Assembly: GCA_964344035.1 (NCBI GenBank)
Contig: CAYFLK010000006.1
Span: 35,125 to 99,124 of the forward strand
From: UBA1014 sp964344035
GTDB lineage: Bacteria > SAR324 > NAC60-12
Direction of reading: 5' to 3'
Length of the DNA: 64,000 nt
Below, piece by piece: positions 8,295-16,254 of the stretch. Each line of letters begins with the position of its first letter. The stretch's first letter is position 1. The translations under genes and the position numbers were made by a program. The notes beneath the pieces are model-generated. The model saw only the letters and a program-made list of their open reading frames with translations. It made no database searches and was not told where the DNA came from.

Positions 8295-9755
8295 TCACTC
8301 CAAACGGGTCCGATTGACGGCGGGGCGTGTCATAAGGGAGGAGACCAGCGCGGCCGCGTAAAAGCCGATGATCACCAGGTATGAAACTTTCCAGGCGTGT
8401 ATGAATGCTTCCATTGATCCAGAAACTTGACCTACCTGGGACAACTCCAGGTTGAATCCTGCTGAAGCCATAACCGCGGTGATCACTGCCGTCACGGTCG
8501 CCTGTCCGATGACGTTTCCCGTGTTCCGTGTCAGATTTACCAGCGCTCCGACTGGTCCCAGGCTTGATTTCGGCGTGGAATTCATTGTGGACACCAGGTT
8601 TGGGGTGGCCCACAGTCCCATTGAAACCCCGTTGACAAACAGGACACTGAGAATTAAGATCATCGAAGTCTTCTCATCAAAAAATGCCATTCCCAATCCG
8701 CTGATAATGGCGATCAGAAACCCGATGATCATGTAACGGTCGGGGTCATGGCGGTCTGACAACCGCCCTCCCGCCTGGGCCCCGATGCCCATCCCGATAG
8801 CGGCGACCAGCATGATCATCCCGATCATGCCTGCATTGATTTGCTTGATGTTAAGCAAAAAAACCGGGAGTAGAAGAAAGGAAGCGGCGCGGCTCATGAA
8901 ACCCAAAACACGCGTGATTGACGCGTAGCGGAAAACCGGATTGGCAAACAGTCTGATGTCAATAATTGGGGAGCGTGTTTTACTTTCAACCGCCGCAAAC
9001 CAGATCAGCAACAGTAGACTGAGCAGCAGACCTCCGAACATCATCAGCCGTGGGTTGTCCGGACGGAAGGGGTTGTTGATGGTGAGCACGAAAACCAGCA
9101 TCAATGCCGCGGATAACACCGCCCCTGGCCAGTCGAAAATCCGGTCCCGCGCCTGGAATGAACCGATTTTATCGTCGTCAAGTATGAAATAACCCCAGAA
9201 AAACGCCGCCGCCGCCGGGATGGCCATCGCAATGAACAGCGCCTGCCACGGAAAGAACTGCAACAATATTCCCGCTACCACCGGTCCACTCGCACCGCCG
9301 ACGGCCACCGCGGTCGTGCTGGCCCCGATCCCTTTCCCACGTTCCTGTGGAGGAAAAATCGAAACCACGATTGCAGTGCCGACCCCCTGGCCCATTGCCG
9401 ATCCGACTCCCATGATGACCCGCCCGCCAATCAGCAGCGCCAGACCTTTCGACAGGGCGCACAAGAGAGCACCCCCGGCAAACAACCCCAGCCCCCAAAG
9501 CAGGCACCTCCGACGTCCCACCAGGTCGGAAAAACGCCCAAGAGGCATTAGTAGAGCAGTCACCGTCAACGAAAAACCGATCACCACCCACGAAACTTCA
9601 CGCAGAGTGACGTGAAAATCCCGCGCGATCACCGGCAGCGCGAGGATGTTGATGCTCATGCTCATCACCATCGTCACCAGCGATAACGCCACCGCGAAAA
9701 ACGCTTTCCACTTGTAGGGGATCCTTCCTTCAGACACGGCAGCAACTGTGGTCAT
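8295..9755 (-). CDS. MFS transporter, DHA2 (EmrB/QacA-like) drug exporter type
   Basis: A 486-residue polytopic protein with about 14 predicted membrane helices. It has the family motifs LGRFSDLVGRRRCLLWG (motif A region) and GIGASTTAVAVGGASGPVVAGILL (motif C, diagnostic of drug/H+ antiporters). It probably exports toxic compounds by proton antiport. The ATG at 9755 lies only 15 bases from the end of an IS5-like element remnant (9771), so the native promoter was probably displaced. An inverted repeat GGGTCAA/TTGACCC (9756-9762 and 9774-9780) lies between. About 220 non-coding bases (8074-8294) separate it from the channel gene. Confidence 0.85.
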   Translation of the reverse strand: MTTVAAVSEGRIPYKWKAFFAVALSLVTMVMSMSINILALPVIARDFHVTLREVSWVVIGFSLTVTALLMPLGRFSDLVGRRRCLLWGLGLFAGGALLCALSKGLALLIGGRVIMGVGSAMGQGVGTAIVVSIFPPQERGKGIGASTTAVAVGGASGPVVAGILLQFFPWQALFIAMAIPAAAAFFWGYFILDDDKIGSFQARDRIFDWPGAVLSAALMLVFVLTINNPFRPDNPRLMMFGGLLLSLLLLIWFAAVESKTRSPIIDIRLFANPVFRYASITRVLGFMSRAASFLLLPVFLLNIKQINAGMIGMIMLVAAIGMGIGAQAGGRLSDRHDPDRYMIIGFLIAIISGLGMAFFDEKTSMILILSVLFVNGVSMGLWATPNLVSTMNSTPKSSLGPVGALVNLTRNTGNVIGQATVTAVITAVMASAGFNLELSQVGQVSGSMEAFIHAWKVSYLVIIGFYAAALVSSLMTRPAVNRTRLE

Positions 9756-9770
9756 GGGTCAATGCATAAA

Positions 9771-10484
9771 TAGTTGACCCTTAATAATGCATTTTATTGT
9801 ATAATATCATATCATTATGTGCTAGAATAGGTGTACATAATTGCAATGTTTTCCCACATTCACCCGCAAAACCCTGCAAATTAATTGCATGAAAGGAAAT
9901 CCGATGAAAGGGAATTCGCCGGATCCAAATCAAGCAAGCTTTCTCTTCAATGGACTGAGGGAGCAGCTGAACCCCAGGCATCCGATCTACCAGCCCAGTG
10001 AGCACATCGACTGGTCATCCCTGGAGGATGATTTTGCGAGGCTGTACTCTCGTAGAGGCCGCCCAGCCAAACCAGTGCGCCTGATGGTCTCCCTTCTTCT
10101 TTTAAAACAGCTTCATGACCCCAGTGACGATCAGGTTGTTGAACGCTGGATTGAAAATCCTTACCGGCAGTTTCCCAGTGGTGAGAAAGAACTCCAATGG
10201 TCCGCTCCGGTGGCCTCATCGGACCTGACCCACTTCAGGAAGAGGATCGGCAAGAAGGGCGCTGAGCGAGTACTGAAACTGACGGTGGAACTCTTTGATG
10301 AAAAGATCAAATCAGATCAATGTCACCCTGGCCGCTACTGCCCACAACCTGAGAAAATGGATCCGGCTCAGGCTGGATCGTTTTTTTGGGCCTTTTTTTA
10401 GAACCCTCAAATACAACTATTTACTACACTTTAGTGACTCCAGGTCTGCTTTTTATCCAGCTATGAATTTTTAAGGGTCAACTA
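9771..10484 (+). mobile_element. Internally deleted IS5-family-like element with 14-bp perfect inverted repeats
   Basis: The ends are perfect inverted repeats, TAGTTGACCCTTAA (9771-9784) and TTAAGGGTCAACTA (10471-10484), bounding 714 bp. Inside lie the 5' and 3' parts of a transposase with the catalytic middle missing. The element starts 15 bases upstream of the MFS gene. The outermost TA on each side could be a target duplication. An active copy elsewhere would have to mobilise it. Confidence 0.75.
9889..10474 (+). pseudogene. IS5-family transposase, central catalytic region deleted
   Basis: From ATG 9889 the frame encodes an IS5-type N-terminal region (DUF772-like: RRGRPAKPVRLMVSLLLLKQ, then SSDLTHFRKRIGKKGAERVL). 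Near 10315 the reading must change frame, after which the conserved IS5 C-terminus follows (NVTLAATAHNLRKWIRLRLD, ending in AMNF and TAA at 10472-10474). About 200 codons with the DDE acidic residues are missing between the two parts. The original frame instead ends at 10401 after junk sequence. The protein cannot be active, so the element is a deletion derivative of a larger IS. Confidence 0.75.
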
Positions 10485-10575
10485 AATACTCGTCACTGAT
10501 GGTTCGTTATAAAAATAGCATAGTGTCTGGTAGAAAAAGGCGATTTGATAAAAAATGCTTTTTAACACGGAAATA

Positions 10576-10864
10576 GGGTCAGGTCTTTAATTATATGATT
10601 CATGATGATTCCGGCTTTTATGGTGGCTTTTAAGTGTGAGAGCAAGAATGAAAGAGGATGGCAAGAAAACGAATAGTCCATTACACCGGAGACAATGTAG
10701 AGCCCGGGATGGAGTAACCCTGAGAAACGCCGGTCGTTTTCTGTTAGAACGTGCGAGGAAAGACGCGGAGTTGAAAAATAAAAAATGAGATGAAGGAAAT
10801 ACAAAACATTCTGATGCTCTTTTATTCAATGGAGTGGAGAATCGTATAATCAAAGGCCTGACCC
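10576..10864. repeat. 289-bp element bounded by 19-bp imperfect inverted repeats
   Basis: GGGTCAGGTCTTTAATTAT at 10576-10594 is mirrored by ATAATCAAAGGCCTGACCC at 10846-10864 (17 of 19 positions pair). The interior has no convincing gene. Short frames at 10660-10790 begin MARKRIVHYTG or read RNAGRFLLERARKDAEL, and could be remnants of a Y1-type REP-associated transposase; that is a guess. GGGTCAGGTCTT-type ends accompany small mobile repeats in many environmental bacteria (from memory). The rest of 10485-11001 holds nothing else I can support except the repeat at 10884. Confidence 0.55.
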
Positions 10865-10883
10865 CATCACAAGCTCCTTGTGC

Positions 10884-10927
10884 TTTGCCGTGGTTTTTCA
10901 GAAGCAAGTCCTTCGCCCACGGTTACC
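10884..10927. repeat. Direct repeat copy 1 flanking vapBC
   Basis: A 44-bp stretch starting TTTGCCGTGG and ending CCACGGTTACC recurs at 11701-11743 on the other side of vapBC with one indel and a handful of substitutions. CCGTGG and CCACGG pair within each copy, so each is itself a loose hairpin. Confidence 0.55.
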
Positions 10928-11001
10928 GGTATTCTGTTTCGTTTTGAGGTGGTGGGGGAAAGAGAGATTGAGAGGAATGTGTGTTCTGAAGTACCAAAGA
11001 G

Positions 11002-11400
11002 TCAGTAATGCAAAGGGAGTGACAAGCGATCCAGTCCTTCAATAGCTTCGTAATCTCGGTCCAGGGTAAACAGGGTTAGATTTCGATTCAGACAGACAGT
11101 AGCGATCAGAGCATCTGTAGCCGATAGGGTCCGGCCGTTTTGTCGCAAGTCGTTCATAAGATTTCCCGCGCATTGCCAGTCTTTTCGCTCAATGGTGACC
11201 CAGCGTAGGGCGCCGAGCAAGAGCATAAACTCATCACGATCATGCTGGCGCACAACGCGCAATAGTTCCATTTCCACAACACCGCACAGTAACACCTGAT
11301 CCGCGGCAATGAGAGAATCCAGTAACATTGCGTGTTTGCTCGTTCCTTGTCTGAAGTATTCTATCCAGACGGATGTATCCACCAACACTTCATCATTCAT
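11002..11400 (-). CDS. vapC: PIN-domain toxin (VapC family)
   Basis: A 132-residue PIN-domain ribonuclease starting at ATG 11400. The acidic metal-binding residues of the family are present: Asp in LVDTSVWIEYF, Glu in VVEMELLRV, Asp in ATDALIATV and Asp in LFTLDRDYEAI. VapC toxins cleave tRNA or rRNA and are neutralised by the antitoxin encoded just upstream. The ATG overlaps the antitoxin stop by 8 bases, the usual coupled arrangement. The pair is flanked by direct repeats (10884 and 11701), suggesting that it travels as a cassette. Confidence 0.85.
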   Translation of the reverse strand: MNDEVLVDTSVWIEYFRQGTSKHAMLLDSLIAADQVLLCGVVEMELLRVVRQHDRDEFMLLLGALRWVTIERKDWQCAGNLMNDLRQNGRTLSATDALIATVCLNRNLTLFTLDRDYEAIEGLDRLSLPLHY

Positions 11401-11608
11401 GAGAGGCTTCTTCGATCTCAAGACTTCTCAATTCCCGAAGATTCCCCTCCCATTCCAGTCTCCCCCGATATTCTCTCAATCTTTGCAGTTTTCGTAGCCT
11501 CACCCAATCCTTCAGGGCTTGATTGACTGCTTCTGTTTTGGTGTGAGAGGTGGTTGCATGCATGACTTCATGCATCACATTATCGCTAACATTAATTGTG
11601 ATTCTCAT
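11393..11608 (-). CDS. vapB: VapB-type antitoxin
   Basis: A 71-residue protein starting MRITINVSDNVMHEV, a ribbon-helix-helix-like N-terminus. An amphipathic helix containing KTEAVNQALKDWVRLR (the recurrent TxAVNxAL motif of VapB-like antitoxins) and a charged C-terminal region that should wrap the toxin follow. It is encoded immediately upstream of vapC with an 8-base overlap and probably autorepresses the operon. Confidence 0.8.
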   Translation of the reverse strand: MRITINVSDNVMHEVMHATTSHTKTEAVNQALKDWVRLRKLQRLREYRGRLEWEGNLRELRSLEIEEASHE

Positions 11609-11700
11609 AACATCAATAATCGCTAATTGTTGACATACAAACGAAAGTTATTTGATGACAAAAAGATCTTACCTAAGGATATTTATGAGTACAAGCATAT

Positions 11701-11743
11701 TTTGCCGTGGGTCTCAGGAGCATTTCCTTCGCCCGCGGTTACC
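11701..11743. repeat. Direct repeat copy 2 flanking vapBC
   Basis: A 43-bp partner of the repeat at 10884-10927. Both begin TTTGCCGTGG and share CCTTCGCCC followed by CGGTTACC. Confidence 0.55.
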
Positions 11744-11756
11744 CACATACAATAAC

Positions 11757-11818
11757 GGTAGAGCGGGGTTTCGTCCCCGCTTGGTGCGCTGTGCAGCGGG
11801 GCGAAACCCGCGGCTACC
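11757..11818. repeat. REP-like palindromic repeat
   Basis: A 62-bp imperfect palindrome: GGTAGAGCGGGGTTTCGTCC at the left pairs with GCGAAACCCGCGGCTACC at the right around GGTGCGCTGTGC. It is intergenic, between vapB and the nuclease-like gene. It has the look of dispersed REP elements. Otherwise 11609-11928 holds no gene. Confidence 0.6.
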
Positions 11819-11928
11819 ATTCAATGAGACAGGAGGAAACTTGCGGTTGCCGATTTTCTTTTCCGTTTTGAGGGGAACGGAAATGTGCTAAACTTTCTAA
11901 AAGCAATTCCCCAACAACAAGGAACAAG

Positions 11929-12483
11929 ATGGAAGAGGAGATTCCCACCGGCGATGGTTTGACCTTTGAGAAGGTCTGGCTGATGTTTCAGGAGACGAGA
12001 CAGCAGTTTCAGGAGACCGATGCCCGAATCGAGAAATTGAATCAGGAGACCAATAAAATAATCAGCGTACTTGGCGACAAATGGGGACACTTCGTGGAAG
12101 GGGTGGTCGAGCCTTCAATGGTGCGCCTCTTCAACGAACGAGGTATTCCCATCGAAGAAACCGCTCAACGACTCAAGAAACGGGTTGACGGCGAAAGCAT
12201 GGAAGTGGATTTGCTGGGATTCAATGGGGATGAGGTCGTGGTTGTTGAGGTCAAAAGCACCTTGACCGTTGAAGACGTTCGAGACCATCTTTACAGGCTG
12301 GAAAATTTCAAACGTTTTTTCCCCCGATATGCTGGAAACCGCTTGATCGGGGCAGTGGCCGGAATGGTGATCGTTGAGGAAGCGGATAAATTTGCTTATC
12401 GACAGGGTTTGTTCGTGATCTTACCTTCCGGAGACACCGCGCAGCTGCTCAACGATAAGAACTTCCAACCAAAACACTGGTAA
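11929..12483 (+). CDS. PD-(D/E)XK nuclease-like protein (DUF3782-like)
   Basis: A 184-residue protein. Residues about 15-50 form a charged heptad-like coiled coil (TRQQFQETDARIEKLNQETN). Residues about 65-175 look like a PD-(D/E)XK core: Asp in MEVDLLGFNGD, then VVVVEVKSTLTVEDV with the E-x-K pair, and later a hydrophobic strand AVAGMVIVEEADKFA. Proteins with a coiled coil plus this restriction-like fold are common in cyanobacteria and environmental genomes, often in multiple copies near mobile DNA. Their function is unknown. It sits beside vapBC and repeats, consistent with an accessory island. Confidence 0.65.
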   Translation: MEEEIPTGDGLTFEKVWLMFQETRQQFQETDARIEKLNQETNKIISVLGDKWGHFVEGVVEPSMVRLFNERGIPIEETAQRLKKRVDGESMEVDLLGFNGDEVVVVEVKSTLTVEDVRDHLYRLENFKRFFPRYAGNRLIGAVAGMVIVEEADKFAYRQGLFVILPSGDTAQLLNDKNFQPKHW

Positions 12484-12638
12484 AACATCGAATAAGACCG
12501 CGGATTACAATTTTATATTGGGTCCGGGCATGACCCGGACGTCGAAGCCGGCGTTTGGGTTGTTTTTGGCTTTTATTGTATGCGTGGATTTGCCGCCGGG
12601 AAGGAATGCGGGGGATAAAGCGTCCCCCGCAATGATAT

Positions 12639-13694
12639 TTACTGGGTGGGAATCTTGGAGATCACGCCTTTGACGTAATAATTCATGGAGAGCATTTCCC
12701 CGTCATTCAAGGCTTGGCTGATTCGGGTCCCGTCCTGTTTGGTGACCCCGTTGCGGAACACATCCGAGGCCCCGCTGACGAGCTGCCCTTTCGCGCTGTT
12801 GACCTTGTCAATCAGAGATTGCGGGATGTCAGGATGGAACGAAGTCAACCCGACGATGCCCGAATCGATGCCCCACCAGTCGGCGGCGGGTTTCCACGAT
12901 CCGGATTCCACTGCCTTCGCGGCGTGCAGATAATACACGTCCCAGTTCCAGACTGCCGCGGTCAGGTGTGCTTCCTTGCCGTAGATTGACATGTCGGAGT
13001 CGTTCCCGATCGCGAACACACCGTTTTTCTTTGCGACCTGCACCGGAGAAGCGGAGTCGGCGGTGGTGATGATGATGTCCGCGCCGTTGTCGATAAGTGC
13101 CTGGGCGGCATCGCCTTCCTTGGTCGGGTCAAACCAGCTGTTGATCCAGATGACTTCCACTTCAATTCCCGGATTGACCTGCTGCGCACCCATGGTCATC
13201 GCGTTGATGTGACGTATGATTTCCGGAATCGGCTGCGAACCGACGATGCCGATGCGGCCTTTTTTTGACATCCCCGCGCCAATCATCGCGGCCAGGTACT
13301 TGGCCTGATACATCCGACCGAAGTAATTGCCCATGTTGTCGGCCTGTTTGAAGCCGGAACAATGGAGAAACACTTTGTCAGGAAACTTTCCCGCGACTTT
13401 CAGCGTCGGGTCCATGTATCCGAAGCTGGTTGTGAACACGATGTCGTTTTTGCGCGCAAGTTTGCGGATCACGCGTTCAGAATCGCCTTCCGGAACACTC
13501 TCTACATATTCCGTCTTGTATCCCGCCGCTTCCAGGGCCTTGCGACCGAGATCATGCGCGTATGTCCAGCCTCCGTCCCCGATGGGGCCGACGTACACGA
13601 AAGCCGCGGTAGGCTTGCCCGCCCACGCGGCGCCTCCCAGAACAAGCAGCATTGCCGCCGCCAGCGCGGCGATTTTGGATGGAATGGTTTTCAT
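12639..13694 (-). CDS. BMP-family ABC transporter substrate-binding protein (nucleoside-type)
   Basis: A 351-residue exported protein. I chose ATG 13694 because AGGAGA precedes it at a good distance. The signal peptide MKTIPSKIAALAAAMLLVLG...AWA ends near residue 24. The mature protein begins KPTAAFVYVGPIGDGGWTYA, typical of the BMP/PnrA family, which binds purine nucleosides. Later family features are SFGYMDPTL, GIVGSQPIPEII and the ligand-contact region GNDSDMS. It is the last gene of a minus-strand cassette with two permeases and no ATPase. There is no cysteine lipobox, so it is periplasmic. Confidence 0.85.
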   Translation of the reverse strand: MKTIPSKIAALAAAMLLVLGGAAWAGKPTAAFVYVGPIGDGGWTYAHDLGRKALEAAGYKTEYVESVPEGDSERVIRKLARKNDIVFTTSFGYMDPTLKVAGKFPDKVFLHCSGFKQADNMGNYFGRMYQAKYLAAMIGAGMSKKGRIGIVGSQPIPEIIRHINAMTMGAQQVNPGIEVEVIWINSWFDPTKEGDAAQALIDNGADIIITTADSASPVQVAKKNGVFAIGNDSDMSIYGKEAHLTAAVWNWDVYYLHAAKAVESGSWKPAADWWGIDSGIVGLTSFHPDIPQSLIDKVNSAKGQLVSGASDVFRNGVTKQDGTRISQALNDGEMLSMNYYVKGVISKIPTQ

Positions 13695-13804
13695 ACACAT
13701 CTCCTGATGACAGTTAAGCACGGGCAACCCCGCCAGAAAAACGGCCTAAGCGATATCATTTTCGGCTTACTCAAACCGATCTACATTTGGATTGCCGGCT
13801 GAGC

Positions 13805-13820
13805 GGGAACCATGGTTCCC
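13805..13820. promoter_or_regulatory. 16-bp perfect palindrome between permease and BMP genes
   Basis: GGGAACCATGGTTCCC lies in the 315-base gap between the permease gene (14010) and the BMP gene (13694). A second inverted pair follows at once (GGGTAA at 13821 with TTACCC about 20 bases on). These could form an operator, an attenuator that sets the BMP:permease ratio, or a REP element. The rest of the gap shows nothing else. Confidence 0.35.
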
Positions 13821-14009
13821 GGGTAAAGCCCCGGGGTTACCCCGAAGCAAACGGATAAACCGCCGGATTGCTTCCCGGCAGGCCCAAATAAGACATTCCC
13901 ACGTGTGACCCATTCCCGGAACCAACCGGATTCGGGTGATGGCAGTACAGTTTTTGCACATTCATGAATGACCCGCTGGTGTCGAACCCATAACGGCATC
14001 CACAGGCAT

Positions 14010-14939
14010 TCAGTGTTTCTCCCCTCTGAAAAACACCTGTCCGAGCGCGGCGGGCATGACCTGGATATTGCGTTTTGCGTTCCTGATAGTCACGACAGTC
14101 AACACCCCGATGGTAAGCAGGTAGGGAAGCATTTTGAGCAAATAGGGCGACAGTTCAACCCCCAGCAATTGTAAGCGCAATTCCAGTGCAAGGGCCAGCC
14201 CGAAAAGATAAGCCCCGGCCACCGCCTTGAAAGGATGCCAGAGGGCGAAGATCACCAGCGCCACAGCAATCCATCCACGACCGGCGGTGATGAAATCGAC
14301 CCAGAACGGGTTGAGCACAAGCGAAAAATAAGCGCCACCGATGCCGATCAGCATGCCGCCGATGACCAGGCACCAGAAACGATATCCCAGCACGGAAAGC
14401 CCAAGGGAATCACAGACTTCCGGCGCCTCGCCCATCGAACGGATGTTCAGTCCGAGGCGGGTCTTGAAAAGCACCCACCATGAAAGCGCCGCGCATCCGT
14501 ATGACAGGTAGACCAGAGCGTCCTGAGTGAAAAACACCGGCCCTAAAAGCGGCAGTTTGTGAAGCAGTGGAACTGGCAGGTCCGCAAGCGGGGTGAAGGT
14601 TTTCCCCACCAGCGTGCTGCCGAACAAACCGCTCAACCCCGTGCCGAAAAGCGTCAGCGCCAGGCCGGAGGCAATCTGGTTGGCACGCAGAAACAGGCAG
14701 ACTAGTCCGTGAATCATCGTCACCATACCGCCCGCTAAAGCGGCCACGGCAACAGCCGCCAGTGCCGAACCGGAATAGAGCATCACCACAAAACCGGTCA
14801 GGGCGCCCACCAGCATCAACCCCTCCATTCCCAGGTTGATCACTCCCGCGCGTTCGCTGATTACTCCGCCGAGCGTTGCAAACAGCAGGGGGGTGCCCAT
14901 CTCAACCGTGGCAATCAGAATTTGACTGAGAAACTCCAT
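14010..14939 (-). CDS. ABC transporter permease (YufQ/NupQ-like, nucleoside importer)
   Basis: A 309-residue polytopic protein of the branched-chain/nucleoside permease family (BPD_transp_2). The signature INLGMEGLMLVGALTGF near residues 35-50 matches the second permease of BMP-type nucleoside importers, and LGLNIRSMGEAPEVCDSLGL matches the conserved cytoplasmic EAA-like loop. It lies 51 bases after the first permease gene and upstream of the BMP gene. No ATPase gene is present in this cassette. Confidence 0.85.
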   Translation of the reverse strand: MEFLSQILIATVEMGTPLLFATLGGVISERAGVINLGMEGLMLVGALTGFVVMLYSGSALAAVAVAALAGGMVTMIHGLVCLFLRANQIASGLALTLFGTGLSGLFGSTLVGKTFTPLADLPVPLLHKLPLLGPVFFTQDALVYLSYGCAALSWWVLFKTRLGLNIRSMGEAPEVCDSLGLSVLGYRFWCLVIGGMLIGIGGAYFSLVLNPFWVDFITAGRGWIAVALVIFALWHPFKAVAGAYLFGLALALELRLQLLGVELSPYLLKMLPYLLTIGVLTVVTIRNAKRNIQVMPAALGQVFFRGEKH

Positions 14940-14990
14940 TTCAAAATCCCAGCAGGCAAACCATCGTTCTGCTACTCAGAACCATCTTGA

Positions 14991-16058
14991 TCAGGAACCG
15001 AATGCATGCACGATCTTCAAGCGGTACTCGGTGAATATTTCCGAACCAAGCACGGTGAAGAGGATGATTCCTTGATAGAGATAGACCATGGAAATCGGCA
15101 GCCCGTACTCGATCTGCAGAATTTCCGCGCTGACAAAGATCAACGCCATCAGCAGTCCGCTGAGCAAAACTCCAAGTGGATGATTCCGCGCCAGCCACGC
15201 GACAATAATGCCTGTATACCCGTAGCCGATGGAAATGTTCTGCTGCAGCCGGTAGTGAATCCCGGAGACCTCCCCGAATCCGGCCAAACCGGCAATAGCG
15301 CCGCTTGCGGCAAACACCAGCATTGTCAGCAAACGTATGGGGACCCCGGAATAACGGGCGGCGTCGGGATTGTCTCCCGTCAGGCAGATAAGAAAACCAA
15401 GCCGGGTTTTCCAAAGCACAAGCGCCACGATCACGATCATTGCCAGCGCGATCCACAATCCGGAATGCACGTCTGTGTTTCCAAGCAAAGGCAGGCGCGC
15501 GGAATCATGAAACTCCGGAGTTATCGGGAAATTATTGCTGCCCGGGTCCCGCCATGCGCCAAACAGGTGGTAATCGATCCAGGCGGCAGCAACGTAATTC
15601 AGCAGCAGGGAGGTGATGATTTCATTTACACCGAACCTAGCTTTCAGCACCCCCGGCAGACAACCCCACAGTCCTCCGCCGATCATTGCCAGCAGCCCCA
15701 TTAACGGAAGCATGGTGACGGCGGGGAGTCCTTCGAGATTCAGCGCCGCCCATGTTACCGCGAAAGTCCCCATGTGAAACTGTCCTTCAGCCCCGATGTT
15801 CCATTGTTTCATCTGCGCCGCCAAAGCCACCGCCGTTCCGGTCAAAAGAAGCGGGGTGAGTTTCACCATCAGGTCCTGCCAGCCATAGCGGCTGTACAAC
15901 ACTTCCTCCCCTACCAGCGCGTAAGCCTGAAGGGGGTTGACACCGACGGCAAGGAGAAAGAGGAAACTCATCAGAACAGCCAGCAGCAGCGCGGCCGACA
16001 GGACCGGAAGCCGTCCGAAAGCGGTAGCGGAGGTTCGTTTTTCAAGGAAAAAACGCAA
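14991..16058 (-). CDS. ABC transporter permease (YufP/NupP-like, nucleoside importer)
   Basis: A 355-residue inner-membrane protein with 8-10 helices and the diagnostic WNIGAEGQFHMG (residues about 88-99). LKARFGVNEIITSLLLNYVA and FLICLTGDNPDAARYSGVP are both conserved in the first permease of BMP-type nucleoside transporters. It is the first gene of the minus-strand cassette permease-permease-BMP. The expected ATP-binding gene is missing; the only matching ATPase in the window is at 38952-40463. Confidence 0.85.
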   Translation of the reverse strand: MRFFLEKRTSATAFGRLPVLSAALLLAVLMSFLFLLAVGVNPLQAYALVGEEVLYSRYGWQDLMVKLTPLLLTGTAVALAAQMKQWNIGAEGQFHMGTFAVTWAALNLEGLPAVTMLPLMGLLAMIGGGLWGCLPGVLKARFGVNEIITSLLLNYVAAAWIDYHLFGAWRDPGSNNFPITPEFHDSARLPLLGNTDVHSGLWIALAMIVIVALVLWKTRLGFLICLTGDNPDAARYSGVPIRLLTMLVFAASGAIAGLAGFGEVSGIHYRLQQNISIGYGYTGIIVAWLARNHPLGVLLSGLLMALIFVSAEILQIEYGLPISMVYLYQGIILFTVLGSEIFTEYRLKIVHAFGS

Positions 16059-16254
16059 GGAGGAAGCTCAGACTTTCAGGTTCAGAATTGACATGTTGTA
16101 GAAGTGGCAGGGGGGCGATCCTGTGTGTTTTGATTAATCGATGCTTGTTCCTCCCGGTTTTTCATTTAACAGCACACTCAGTACATCAAACATATACAAG
16201 TTAGCGTAAAACTAAAAAAGCACAAGCCTGTTCCTAGTGTTTGCGCGCAGGAGA

